Part shown: piece after piece, positions 42,530 to 51,879 of the stretch
How the letters are laid out: each line of letters starts with the position of its first letter
Numbering within the stretch: the first letter of the stretch is position 1
Source of the DNA: Azovibrio restrictus DSM 23866
GTDB taxonomy: Bacteria > Pseudomonadota > Gammaproteobacteria > Burkholderiales > Rhodocyclaceae
NCBI RefSeq assembly: GCF_000429665.1
Contig: NZ_AUCH01000005.1
Coordinates: 1-64,000, forward strand
Length of the DNA stretch: 64,000 bases
Direction of reading: 5' to 3'
Program-made: the position numbers and the translations under genes
The notes under the pieces: generated by a model
Seen by the model: only the letters and a program-made list of their open reading frames with translations
Databases searched by the model: none
What the model was told of the DNA's origin: nothing

Positions 42530-42540
42530 GGAGAACGCCC

Positions 42541-43395
42541 ATGAACCCCTTCACCTTTTCCGATCTGCTGCTGGAGCAGCTGCTCCAGGACGATGCGCCC
42601 TGGGGTGATGCCACCACCTGGGGGCTGGGCATAGGCGAGGTCCGGGGGCGCATGGAGTTCCGGGTGCGGCACGCCCAGGTGGCCTGCTGTACTGAAGAGG
42701 CGGCGCGCATGGCCCAGCTCCTGGGCCTGAGCCTGGAAGGTCCGGTGCTGCCCAGCGGCACCTGGGCCGAGCCGGGTACCCTGCTGCTGGCCTGCACGGG
42801 CCGGGCGGCCGACCTGCACCGGGTCTGGAAACCGGCCCAGACCCTGATGGAGTACGCGGCCGGGGTGGCCAGCGCCACCGCCGAGCTGGTGGCCGCTGCC
42901 CGCCGGGGCCAGCCCCAGGTGGCCGTGGCCTGTACCCGCAAGCATGTGCCCGGAGCCAAGGAGCTGGGGGTCAAGGCCGTCCTGGCCGGGGGCGCCTCGC
43001 CCCATCGCCTGGGCCTGTCCGACACCCTGCTGGTGTTTGCCGAACACCGGGCCTTCCTGGAGGAGCTGCCGGCGGCGGAGGCCGTGGCCCGTCTGCGCCG
43101 CACCTGGCCGGAGCGGCAGGTGGTGGTGGAAGTGGCGGATGAGGCCGAAGCCCTGGTGTGGATGGAGGCGGGGGCCGACGTGATCCAGCTGGAAAAATGC
43201 AGTCCGGAAGTGGTGGCCCGGGTGGTGGGGCGCACCGCCTGCCTGCGCTGCTCGCCCATCGTGGCGGCGGCGGGAGGCGTCAATCAGGGCAATGCCGAAG
43301 CCTACGCGGCAGCGGGGGCCCGGGTGCTGGTGTCCAGCGCCCCCTACAATGCCCCGCCCCGGGATGTGGCGGTACGCCTGGAGCCCTGCAGCTGA
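42541..43395 (+). CDS. modD: ModD (quinolinate phosphoribosyltransferase-like)
   Basis: A 284-aa protein of the nicotinate-nucleotide pyrophosphorylase fold in the ModD branch, found in molybdate operons. Landmarks: LLLEQLLQDDAPWGDATTWGLG at the start, ACTRKHVPGAKELGVKAVLAGGA near 125, HRLGLSDTLLVFAEH, and IQLEKCSPEVVARVV near 212. NadC itself would have different start residues and gene context. The reaction in molybdenum metabolism is not established. GAGGAGA ribosome-binding site. It is the last gene before a bidirectional hairpin. Confidence 0.88.
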   Translation: MNPFTFSDLLLEQLLQDDAPWGDATTWGLGIGEVRGRMEFRVRHAQVACCTEEAARMAQLLGLSLEGPVLPSGTWAEPGTLLLACTGRAADLHRVWKPAQTLMEYAAGVASATAELVAAARRGQPQVAVACTRKHVPGAKELGVKAVLAGGASPHRLGLSDTLLVFAEHRAFLEELPAAEAVARLRRTWPERQVVVEVADEAEALVWMEAGADVIQLEKCSPEVVARVVGRTACLRCSPIVAAAGGVNQGNAEAYAAAGARVLVSSAPYNAPPRDVAVRLEPCS

Positions 43396-43401
43396 ACGCT
43401 G

Positions 43402-43428
43402 CCGGGGCTTCTGCCTCAGCAGCCCCGG
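43402..43428. terminator. Bidirectional hairpin between modD and MCP genes
   Basis: CCGGGGCT, an 11-base loop, AGCCCCGG. It lies between two convergent genes, six bases past the modD stop and three before the other stop, and would fold in both transcripts. Confidence 0.55.
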
Positions 43429-43431
43429 AAC

Positions 43432-45060
43432 TCAGACCTTGAAGCGGCTGACCACCTGCTGCAGCAGGCTGGAGGCGTTACGCATCTGCTCTGCCGCCAG
43501 GTTGATGTCCTGCATGGAACTGGCTTCCCGGCTCGCCAGCTCGGTGATGCGTTCCACGGCCCGGGTGGTGCGGCCGCTGGCCTCCTTTTGTTCCCCCGAG
43601 GTGGTGGCGATGCTGCGGGCTTCGTCCACCACCTGTTCGGCGGCGCCCAGGATTTCTCCCAGCAGGACGTGGGTCTGCTGGCTCAGGGTGACGCTGCGCT
43701 CCACTTCGGCAGCTACTTCCCGCATGGCGCTGACCACCGAGCCGGTTTTCTGGCCGATGCTGTCTACGGTCTGGGTGATGGACTGGGTGCTGGAAGCCGT
43801 CCGTTCCGCCAGCTTGCGCACCTCGTCGGCCACCACGGCAAACCCCCGGCCCGCCTCGCCGGCCCGGGCGGCCTCGATGGCGGCGTTGAGGGCCAGCAGA
43901 TTGGTCTGTTCGGCGATCTCCCGGATCACCCGGGTGATGTCGGAGATTTCCTGGACCTGGCCGCTCAGGGCCTGGATGGCCTCCCCGTAGCTGCTCATGC
44001 TGCGCACCACCCCGTCGATGGCCTGGGTTCCCCGCTGCACGTTGTCGTTGCCTTCCCCGGCCACCTGGTGGGTCTGGCTGGCCGCTTCCACCACGTTGCG
44101 GGCGCCCTGGGCGACCCGGTCGATGGAGACGCTCATGAGCTCCATGGCCATGGCCACTTCCAGCACCTGGTCGTTGGTCTGCTCGGCCTGAGTGGCCCCA
44201 TGGCTGGCGGTGGCGGACAGGTCCTGGGCGGCCTCGGTGACCTGGCGGGCCGCATCGGCGGCCTGGCTGATCAGACTGGCCAGGTGGCCCACCATGTCGT
44301 CCAGGGAGCCCTGGAGCCGGGCCAGTTCGTCGTCGCCGCGGATCTCCAGGCGCGCCGTCAGGTCCCCGGCGGCGATGCGGCTGGCCAGCTGCACGGCTTC
44401 CTTCAGGGGGGTGATGATGCTGCGGGTGATCAGCCAGCCGATGCCGGTGCCCACCACCAGGGCGCTGGCGCCCAGGGTGAAGAGCAGCAGCCGGGCTGTG
44501 TGGTAGGAGCCGGTGGCCTGTTCCACGGCAGCCAGACTCTGGCTTTCCAGTTCGGTCTGGAGCTTGTCCAGGGCCGTGATCAGTTCCAGCTGGCGCGGCC
44601 TGACCCCGTCCCGGATGCCGGCCTGGGCGGCGGCATGTTCCTCGGTCAGGGTGGCTTCCATGACCTGACTCACGGCGTTGGCGGCGGCTTCCTCCTGGTT
44701 GCGGATGGCGGCGAAACGCTCCTGGCTGGCGGCGTCCGTCATCCGGGCTGCCAGGGCTTCGCTGGCCTCCTTGTAGCGTTTCCGGGCTTCGCGCATCAGC
44801 TTCAGCTCGGCCTTCTTGAAGGAAAGGTCTTCCTGGGCCACCACGTCGCGCAGGGCGGTGGCCTGGAAGCGCACCGCATCACGCATGGTGTTCACCAGGG
44901 CGATGCGGCCCTGGGATTCTTCGATCAGCTGTTCGAGGCTGGATTGCTGCTGAGACATCTGCCCCAGGCCGATGAAGATCATCACGGCCATGAGCAGCAG
45001 CACCAGCCCGAATCCCCAGGCCAGGCGCGTGCCTACCCGTACGCGGTTGAGGACGTGCAT
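43432..45060 (-). CDS. Methyl-accepting chemotaxis protein (4HB type)
   Basis: A 542-aa chemoreceptor. One helix at 12-32, a periplasmic four-helix-bundle domain of about 155 residues, a second helix (about 190-211), HAMP (212-265; TPLKEAVQLASRIAAGDLTARLEI), and a signalling domain with the hairpin tip REIAEQTNLLALNAAIEAARAGEAGRGFAVVADEVRKLAERT near 385. It has no C-terminal CheR pentapeptide. The 4HB domain is aligned with proteins that sense aromatic or amino acids, but the ligand cannot be stated. A secreted sensor-like protein lies directly upstream in the same operon. Confidence 0.93.
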   Translation of the reverse strand: MHVLNRVRVGTRLAWGFGLVLLLMAVMIFIGLGQMSQQQSSLEQLIEESQGRIALVNTMRDAVRFQATALRDVVAQEDLSFKKAELKLMREARKRYKEASEALAARMTDAASQERFAAIRNQEEAAANAVSQVMEATLTEEHAAAQAGIRDGVRPRQLELITALDKLQTELESQSLAAVEQATGSYHTARLLLFTLGASALVVGTGIGWLITRSIITPLKEAVQLASRIAAGDLTARLEIRGDDELARLQGSLDDMVGHLASLISQAADAARQVTEAAQDLSATASHGATQAEQTNDQVLEVAMAMELMSVSIDRVAQGARNVVEAASQTHQVAGEGNDNVQRGTQAIDGVVRSMSSYGEAIQALSGQVQEISDITRVIREIAEQTNLLALNAAIEAARAGEAGRGFAVVADEVRKLAERTASSTQSITQTVDSIGQKTGSVVSAMREVAAEVERSVTLSQQTHVLLGEILGAAEQVVDEARSIATTSGEQKEASGRTTRAVERITELASREASSMQDINLAAEQMRNASSLLQQVVSRFKV

Positions 45061-45114
45061 CGCGGATACTCCGGAACGGGACGGCCCGCCCGGGGGCAGG
45101 CCGTCGGCGGGACG

Positions 45115-45660
45115 TTATTGGGCGGAGATGGCCGTGTGCAGGACACCGATCACCTGGCCGCCGTCCAGGACGGGAACAGCCAGCTGCACGCTCTTCACCT
45201 GGGTGGAGGGATCGGGCTTGATCTCCTGGGACTGGGCCACTTCACCCTTGAGGGCGGCGGCGACGTGGGCGCGGCTGGCGGCATTGAAGAGCAGGGTGCG
45301 GGCCACGCCGGCCACCACGTTGCCCTTCTGGTCACGCAGGTAGAGCTTGTTGATGCCCTTGTCCTCTTCCCACTTCTTCAGCTGCTGGCTGACGGGGGCG
45401 GTGAGGGTGGCCTGGACCAGGGGATCGTTGTCGGGCAGTTCTTCCCACTTGGCGTTGTTCATGCCGGGGGCGGCCCCCTTGGCGTTGGCTTCCTTGACCG
45501 CCTTGACCACGATGGGATTGGCCGCCCAGTCCACCATCTTCTTCTTGTAGCTGTCCACCTTGGTCTGAACTTCTGCGGGCAGGGCGGCGTGGGCGGCCAG
45601 GGGAGCCAGCATCAGGCCGGAACAGAGGCTGAGGGCCGAGAGCAAGAGACGCAGTTTCAT
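45115..45660 (-). CDS. Secreted single-Cache-like protein
   Basis: A 181-aa periplasmic protein: signal peptide 1-25 (cleavage AHA/ALP) then a single domain reading LYLRDQKGNVVAGVARTLLFN and AVPVLDGGQVIGVLHTAI, a PAS/Cache-type beta sheet without membrane anchor. It is 54 bases upstream of an MCP and co-directional. It may hand a ligand to that receptor or be a stand-alone binding protein. Ribosome-binding site GGGAGG is clear. Confidence 0.75.
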   Translation of the reverse strand: MKLRLLLSALSLCSGLMLAPLAAHAALPAEVQTKVDSYKKKMVDWAANPIVVKAVKEANAKGAAPGMNNAKWEELPDNDPLVQATLTAPVSQQLKKWEEDKGINKLYLRDQKGNVVAGVARTLLFNAASRAHVAAALKGEVAQSQEIKPDPSTQVKSVQLAVPVLDGGQVIGVLHTAISAQ

Positions 45661-45769
45661 GGTGATCCTCCCATTAGTGATAATTGGTGTGGCGAAATGA
45701 TGCCCTGTTCATGCCCGGGACTCAATCCTTAATTGCTTCTTACCAAACTATCTGGGGCGGAGTGTGCGG

Positions 45770-46318
45770 CTATTCCCCGGCGGCCTGCCAGCGCACCGGC
45801 TCCAGCTGCAGGTCGTCGCCACTGCTGGAGAGCCAGACCTGGCCTTCCTGGATGGTGCAGGAGAGGTTCATGGTGCGTTCTGCCAGGGCGGCCAGGGCCT
45901 GGCTCTGGCTGGCGGGCAGGTTGAGGACCGTGAGTTTCTCCTGCTTTGCCAGGGCGCTCTGGTTCTGCTGCCACCAGATGTCGGCGGCCCGGCCCCCGTA
46001 GCTCAGCACCACCACCTGCCGGGCCCGGCCGCAGGCCTTGCGCAGGCGCTTTTCGTCGGGCAGCCCGACTTCGATCCAGCGCTCCAGGTTGCCGCTCAGA
46101 TCCATTTCCCACAGGTCGGGCTCGTCCTCGTCGGAGATGCCCTTGCAGAAGCTCAGGTACTCGCTGGCGTAGAGGGCGAAGGCCAGCAGGCGGACCATCA
46201 GCCGCTCATCGGTTTCGGAGGGGTGGCGGGCCAGGGTCAGGCTGTAGTTGCCGTAGTGCTGCCGGTCCAGGTCGGATAGCTGGAGTTCGGCCTTGAAGAT
46301 GGTTGCCTTGAGGGCCAT
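45770..46318 (-). CDS. yaeQ: YaeQ-family protein
   Basis: A 182-aa protein of the YaeQ family (a PD-(D/E)XK-like fold of uncertain role). It begins MALKATIFKAELQLSDLDRQHYGNYSLTLARHPSETDERLMVRLLAFAL, the family hallmark, with DLWEMDLSGNLERWIEVGLPDEKRLRKA near 68. Length and start match; AGGGAA upstream. The stop is followed closely by the promoter region of the secreted Cache-like gene on the same strand. Confidence 0.92.
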   Translation of the reverse strand: MALKATIFKAELQLSDLDRQHYGNYSLTLARHPSETDERLMVRLLAFALYASEYLSFCKGISDEDEPDLWEMDLSGNLERWIEVGLPDEKRLRKACGRARQVVVLSYGGRAADIWWQQNQSALAKQEKLTVLNLPASQSQALAALAERTMNLSCTIQEGQVWLSSSGDDLQLEPVRWQAAGE

Positions 46319-46629
46319 GGAAATTCCCTGGAAACAAAAGGGAGGGATTGTAACGCCCTGGCTGTGAGGGCCCCAGCCCAGCAGGCACGGGTGGCGCAAT
46401 GTCATAGGCTGGAGTACAGTCCCGCAACAAAAAAACAGCCGGGGAAGTCCATCCGGCGGCGCGGGGCCCTTGCCCGACGCTGCCGGGGACGCATCCGGAC
46501 CGTGCCCTGAGGGAGGGCGTAATGGCGGGTCCGTGGTGTTCCCCCGGAGCCTTCCGGCCGCCCTGGCGTGCCGGGATTTTCGAGGACGGGGCCAGTCCGG
46601 GAGTGACTGGCTCACGGGAAGGGAAGGGT

Positions 46630-48966
46630 ATGTTTCATAGGGTTGTGCTGGGTCGCCGGCGGGTGCGCTTGCCGCGTTTCCTGCTGCTGCTCCTGGGGCT
46701 CCTGGTGCTGGTGCCGGCATCCATGGCCGTGGTCATGGCCAGGAATGATCTTCTGTCCACCCTCTTTCACCGACACACGGCGGTGATGCTGTTCGTCGAT
46801 GCCGATACCGGCGAGATCGTCGATGCCAATCAGGCCGCCAGCGATTTCTACGGTTATCCGCCGACGGTGCTGCGGCGCATGAACATCCAGGAGCTCAACG
46901 CCCTGGAGCCGGAGGCGGTGGCCACCGAGCGCCGCCAGGCCCTGAGCGAGGCGCGCAATTACTTCATCTTTCCCCATCGCCTGGCCAGCGGCGCCCTGCG
47001 CACCGTGGAAGTCTATTCCTCGCCGGTGACCCTGGAGAGCGGCCGGCAGGTGCTGTTTTCCATCATCCACGACGTTACCAACCGGGCCCTTTCTTCCGAG
47101 GAGCAGCTGCTCTATCAGCAGCGCCTGGAACAGGCGGTGTCCACCCACACCGGCCACATGGAGGAGGCGCGCCAGCGGGAGCGCAACCTCTTCATCGCCA
47201 GCCTGGTGGGGGCGGTGGCGGTGATCCTGGTGCTGGCGGCCTCCGTGTTCCGCCGCAGCCGGGCCGAGCTGGCCCTGGCGCACCGGGAGGAGCAGCTGTC
47301 CACCCTCATCGATGCCATGCCGGACATCGTCTGCTTCAAGGACGGCCAGGGCCGCTGGCAGCGGGCCAACACCTTCGACCTGCGCCTGTTCGGCCTGGAG
47401 GGGGTGGATTACCGGGGCAAGACGGACATGGAGCTGGCCCGTTATCAGGATTTCTACCGGGAAGCCTTCATGGGCTGCGAGGCCTCGGACGAGGCTGCCT
47501 GGCAGGCGGGATACATGTCCCGGGCCGAGGAGGTGATTCCCATCCAGGGCGGATCGGCCAAGGTTTTCGACATCATCAAGGTGCCCCTCTTCAACCCCGA
47601 TGGCAGCCGCAAGGGGCTGGTGGTGGTGGGGCGTGACATCACCGAGCGTAAACATGCGGAGGCGGAAGCCGAGCGGCTCGCCTATTTCGATTCCCTCACC
47701 AGCCTGCCCAACCGCCGCCTGTTCCTGGACCGGCTGGGTACCGCCCTGAGCGCCGCCCAGCATAGCCGCCGCTACGGGGCCGTGTTGTTCGTGGACCTGG
47801 ATGATTTCAACACCCTGAACGATGCCCAGGGCCATGAGGTGGGGGACCTGGTGCTCCAGGAGGCGGCCCGGCGCATCCGTTCCGTGCTGGAAGAAATGGA
47901 CACCGTGGCCCGCTTTGCCAGCGACGAGTACGTGGTTCTGCTACCGGAGCTCTCTGCCCTGGAGCATGTGGCCGTGGATCAGGCCATGGCCATGGGGGAA
48001 CGCATCCGCCTGGCCATGGCCGAGCCTTTGCAGCTGGGGCAGCAGGAGATTTCCCTGGGGGCCAGTGTCGGCATCACCCTGTTCCCCACGCCGACGCCCG
48101 CCGGGGCCAAGGACCTGATCAAGTTCGCCGACACGGCCATGCATCAGGCCAAGATGGCCGGGCGCAACCAGGTGCGCTTCTTCGAGGTGGACATGCAGGC
48201 CCGGGTCGAGGCCCGCTTCGCCATGGAGGGCGACCTGCGCCTGGCCCTGGGCCGGAGCCAGATGCAGGTCTACATTCAGCCCCAGGTGGACCAGGGCGGC
48301 CAGGTGCGGGGCGGTGAGGCCTTGCTGCGCTGGCAGCATCCGGAGCGGGGCCAGGTGTCGCCCACCAGTTTCATTCCGGTGGCCGAGGAGACCGGGGTGA
48401 TCCTGGCCCTGGGGGACTGGGTGCTGGAGGAAGCCTGCCGGCTGCTCAACGATCCCCGGGTTCAGGAGCAGAACCTGCGCATATCGGTGAACGTCAGTCC
48501 GCGCCAGTTCCACCGCAGCGATTTCGTCGCCCGGGTGCGGCAGATCCTGTCCCTGACCGGGGCTGATCCCGGCTACCTGACCCTGGAGGTGACCGAAGGG
48601 CTGGTGATCGACAACGTGCACCAGACGGTGGCCACCATGGGCGAACTGCGGGCCCTGGGCATCCATTTTTCCATCGACGACTTCGGCACCGGCTATTCCT
48701 CCCTCTCCTACCTGAAGCGCCTGCCCCTGAACGAGCTGAAGATAGACAAGTCCTTCGTTCAGGATGCGCCGGCCAATCCCAGCGATGCGGCCCTGGTGGA
48801 TGTGATCCTGTCCGTGGCCCGGCACCTCAAGCTGAAGGTGGTGGCGGAAGGGGTGGAGACGCCCGCCCAGGCCGCTTTCCTCACGGCCCGGGGCGAGATG
48901 CTCCTGCAGGGCTACCTGTTCGGGCGGCCCATGCCCATGGAGGCCTTCCTGGCCCAGCTGGGCTGA
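46630..48966 (+). CDS. PAS-GGDEF(degenerate)-EAL protein, probable phosphodiesterase
   Basis: A 778-aa membrane protein. N-terminal helix (about 14-36), a PAS region (45-170; FVDADTGEIVDANQAASDFYGY), a second helix (about 193-213), a second PAS (235-360), GGDEF (365-530) and EAL (540-775). The GGDEF signature is replaced by ASDEY near residue 430, so cyclase activity is unlikely, while EALLRWQHPE near 563 and DDFGTGYSSLSYLKRLP are intact. It probably breaks down c-di-GMP. The ATG with GGAAGGG is preferred to one 36 codons earlier. Confidence 0.88.
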   Translation: MFHRVVLGRRRVRLPRFLLLLLGLLVLVPASMAVVMARNDLLSTLFHRHTAVMLFVDADTGEIVDANQAASDFYGYPPTVLRRMNIQELNALEPEAVATERRQALSEARNYFIFPHRLASGALRTVEVYSSPVTLESGRQVLFSIIHDVTNRALSSEEQLLYQQRLEQAVSTHTGHMEEARQRERNLFIASLVGAVAVILVLAASVFRRSRAELALAHREEQLSTLIDAMPDIVCFKDGQGRWQRANTFDLRLFGLEGVDYRGKTDMELARYQDFYREAFMGCEASDEAAWQAGYMSRAEEVIPIQGGSAKVFDIIKVPLFNPDGSRKGLVVVGRDITERKHAEAEAERLAYFDSLTSLPNRRLFLDRLGTALSAAQHSRRYGAVLFVDLDDFNTLNDAQGHEVGDLVLQEAARRIRSVLEEMDTVARFASDEYVVLLPELSALEHVAVDQAMAMGERIRLAMAEPLQLGQQEISLGASVGITLFPTPTPAGAKDLIKFADTAMHQAKMAGRNQVRFFEVDMQARVEARFAMEGDLRLALGRSQMQVYIQPQVDQGGQVRGGEALLRWQHPERGQVSPTSFIPVAEETGVILALGDWVLEEACRLLNDPRVQEQNLRISVNVSPRQFHRSDFVARVRQILSLTGADPGYLTLEVTEGLVIDNVHQTVATMGELRALGIHFSIDDFGTGYSSLSYLKRLPLNELKIDKSFVQDAPANPSDAALVDVILSVARHLKLKVVAEGVETPAQAAFLTARGEMLLQGYLFGRPMPMEAFLAQLG

Positions 48967-48977
48967 GGCGCCTCAGC
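48962..48977. terminator. Palindrome holding both convergent stop codons
   Basis: GCTGAGGCGCCTCAGC, a perfect 16-base palindrome that contains the TGA of the upstream plus-strand gene and the TGA of the downstream minus-strand gene. It could fold in both mRNAs. No T-run. Confidence 0.4.
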
Positions 48978-51792
48978 ACACCGGGCTGGGCTGGCGCAGC
49001 ACCGGGCGGTTGGGGCAGCTAGCGGCCTCCAGCCAGGGCTGCAGTTCGGCGCAGGGCAGGGGACGGGCGCAGAGGTAGCCCTGGTATTCGTCGCAGCCAT
49101 CCAGGTCCAGCTGTTGCAGCTGGGCCAGGGTTTCCACCCCCTCGGCGATGACTTCGATGCCCAGACTGTGGGCCAGGCCGATGATGGCGCGGATGATGGC
49201 CTGGTCCTGGGGATTGCGTTCCAGGTCGGCCACGAAGGAGCGGTCGATCTTCAGCTTGTCGATGGGGAAGGACTTCAGGTAGGCCAGGGAGGAGTAGCCG
49301 GTGCCGAAGTCGTCGATGGAGAGGCGCACGCCCATGGCCTTGAGGCGGTTCAGCATCTGGGCTGCCCCGGCCGTGTCTTCCATCAGCACCCCTTCGGTGA
49401 GCTCCAGCTCCAGCCACTCCGGCGCCAGCCCCGTCTCCTTCAGGGTGTTGGCCACCAGGCTGGGCAGGGTGGGGTGGCGGAACTGGGCGCCGGAAATGTT
49501 TACCGCCATCACCATGGGGGGCAGGCCCGCGTCCTGCAGGGCCCGGGCCTGGGTGCAGGCGGCCTTGAGGACGAAATCCCCGAGGGGGGCGATGAGGCCC
49601 GAGTCTTCCGCCACCGGGATGAACACCCCGGGGGGCACCTGGCCCAGGAGCGGGTTGTTCCAGCGGGCCAGGGCTTCCAGCCCGATCACCCGGCCGGTGT
49701 TGATGGAGACCTGGGGCTGGTAGTGGAGCAGGAATTCGCCCCGGGCCAAGCCCTCGCGCATGGCGCTTTCCAGCTCCAGGCGCTGGCACACCATCTCGTT
49801 CATTTCCGGGGTGAAGAAGCGGAAGCCGTTGCGGCCCTCTTCCTTGGCCCGGTACATGGCGATGTCCGCATGGCGCAGCAGGGTTTCGAAATCGGTGGCG
49901 TCGTCGGGGAAGATGCTGATGCCGATGCTGGGGGTGATGGTGAGCAGGCGCTCTTCCACTTGGTAGGCCTTGCCGCCCTCGCGCAGGATGCGCCGGGCCA
50001 GGTCGGCGGCTTGTTCCGGGTTGGCATGGGGCAGCACCACCACGAATTCGTCGCCCCCCAGGCGGCTCACCAGGCCCTTGTCCCCCACCAGCCGGGAGAG
50101 GCGCTGGGCCACGGCCTGGAGCACCAGGTCGCCGGTGAAGTGGCCGAGGGAGTCGTTGATGTTCTTGAAGTGGTCCAGGTCCACGAACAGCAGGGCCAGC
50201 TGGGTCCGGTGTTCGCGCACCTGCTGCATGGCGGCTTCGGTGCGTTCCCCCAGCAGGCTACGGTTGGGCAGGCCGGTGAGGGCGTCGTAGAAGGCCATTT
50301 CCCGGATCCGCTCTTCGTTGTCCTTCTGCACCGTGATGTCGGAGAAGGAACCCACCAGGCGCAGGGCCCGGCCGTCCGGGGCCCGCTCCACCACCCGGCC
50401 CCGTTCCAGGATCCAGATCACCCGCCCGTCGGTACGCCGCAGCCGGTGTTCGGAACGGTACATCTCGGTCTTGCCCTTGAGACAGTCGATGATGGCCCGG
50501 CGCACCGAGGCCCGTTCCTCGTCCAGCAGGTGGGTGGAAATCTGCCGGGGGGTGGTGGCGACCGGGCCATCTTCGGCCAGGCCCAGCATCTGGGCCAGGG
50601 CCTGGTTGCCGAGGAAGTCGTTCCGGGCCAGGTCCCAGTCCCAGATACCGTCACTGGCGGTTTCCAGCACCAGGGAGAGACGCTGTTCATGGACGCGGAT
50701 GTGGTGCTCGGCTTTTTCGATGCGGTCCATGAAGTCGTTGAAACTCTGGGCCAGTTCGCGGATTTCCTCGCTGCCGTCTTCCTCCACCCGGCCCGGCTTG
50801 TGTTGCTGGGCCAGGCGGCGGATCTGTCCGGTCAGCTCCTGCAGGGGGCGCAGCAGCTGCTGCACCAGCAGCCATACCAGGGGAACGGTAAGCAGCCCCA
50901 GGATCAGGGCGATCACCAGGGTTTCCCGGGACATGCGTTCGACCGGGCGGAAAGCCTCGTCGGCCGGGTAGATGGCGGTGAGCAGCCAGCCGGTGCTGGC
51001 CATGGTGCGGTGCGCCACCAGGGCATCGGGCCGGTCCGGGAAGCTGACCCGGGTGACGCCGCCGGCCGGCTCCCCAGGGGCCGGCAGCAGGGTGGCGTCG
51101 CTGGCGGGCAGGGGTTGCAGGATGCGTTCCGGGTCCGGGTGCATGATCACCTGGCCATCGGCGTGGGTGAGCAGGATGTAGCCGCTGGTGCCGATGCGCA
51201 GCTCCCGCAGCTTGCCCAGGATGTTGGTCTTGAACAGGTTGATGACCCCGGCCAGGATGCCGGTGAGCTCGCCCTTGTCGTTCAGGATGGGGGTGGACAG
51301 GATGATCAGGGGCTGCTTGGTGATGCGCCCCAGGATGGGTTCGGAGATGAAGGAGCGGCGCTGCTCGATGACCTTGCGGATGTACTCCCGTTCCGACATG
51401 TCCAGCCCCCGGCGCCCGGGAATCCGGGGCCAGTCGGCCAGCAGATGGCCGTCGGGGCTGAAGATGTAAACATCGTCCAGGAGGGAGAGCAGGGCGTTCC
51501 GGTCCTGCAGGTAGCCTTCCAGGGCGGCCTCGCTCGCCAGGGCGGCCTGGGGAAAGTGCTGGGCGGTCCGTTCCAGGGCCAGCAGGCGGGTGGAAATCTT
51601 TTCGTCCAGACTGGCGGCGGTCTGCTGGGCCAGGGTGTCGATCTGGGACTCCACCAGCAGCTGGTGCTCGGGGCGCAGCAGGAGGATCTGGGCCAGGGCC
51701 TGCAGCCCCAGAAGCAGCAGGGCCACCAGACCGACGACCAGGGCGATCTTGACCTTGAGGCTGCGGGAGTTTTTTCGGATCGAAGTAGTCAA
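48973..51792 (-). CDS. dCache-HAMP-PAS-GGDEF-EAL c-di-GMP protein
   Basis: A 939-aa membrane signalling protein. Signal/anchor helix (13-35), periplasmic double Cache (45-285; LDDVYIFSPDGHLLADWPRIPGRRG), a second helix (about 291-313), HAMP (315-370), PAS/PAC (375-500), GGDEF (510-675) with intact GGDEF near 577, and EAL (690-930) with EALARWNNPLLG near 703 and DDFGTGYSSLAYLKSFP. The usual inhibitory RxxD before GGDEF is missing (VGDKG), so product inhibition may be lost. Both halves may be active. It converges with the degenerate GGDEF/EAL gene. Confidence 0.9.
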   Translation of the reverse strand: MTTSIRKNSRSLKVKIALVVGLVALLLLGLQALAQILLLRPEHQLLVESQIDTLAQQTAASLDEKISTRLLALERTAQHFPQAALASEAALEGYLQDRNALLSLLDDVYIFSPDGHLLADWPRIPGRRGLDMSEREYIRKVIEQRRSFISEPILGRITKQPLIILSTPILNDKGELTGILAGVINLFKTNILGKLRELRIGTSGYILLTHADGQVIMHPDPERILQPLPASDATLLPAPGEPAGGVTRVSFPDRPDALVAHRTMASTGWLLTAIYPADEAFRPVERMSRETLVIALILGLLTVPLVWLLVQQLLRPLQELTGQIRRLAQQHKPGRVEEDGSEEIRELAQSFNDFMDRIEKAEHHIRVHEQRLSLVLETASDGIWDWDLARNDFLGNQALAQMLGLAEDGPVATTPRQISTHLLDEERASVRRAIIDCLKGKTEMYRSEHRLRRTDGRVIWILERGRVVERAPDGRALRLVGSFSDITVQKDNEERIREMAFYDALTGLPNRSLLGERTEAAMQQVREHRTQLALLFVDLDHFKNINDSLGHFTGDLVLQAVAQRLSRLVGDKGLVSRLGGDEFVVVLPHANPEQAADLARRILREGGKAYQVEERLLTITPSIGISIFPDDATDFETLLRHADIAMYRAKEEGRNGFRFFTPEMNEMVCQRLELESAMREGLARGEFLLHYQPQVSINTGRVIGLEALARWNNPLLGQVPPGVFIPVAEDSGLIAPLGDFVLKAACTQARALQDAGLPPMVMAVNISGAQFRHPTLPSLVANTLKETGLAPEWLELELTEGVLMEDTAGAAQMLNRLKAMGVRLSIDDFGTGYSSLAYLKSFPIDKLKIDRSFVADLERNPQDQAIIRAIIGLAHSLGIEVIAEGVETLAQLQQLDLDGCDEYQGYLCARPLPCAELQPWLEAASCPNRPVLRQPSPVC

Positions 51793-51879
51793 GTGGATTG
51801 GCCGCCTCTAGGAATGCAGGATGGAGAAATCCGGCCCATTGTACGGGGTGCTTATCTAGACTGAAAGTAATATGTGCCG

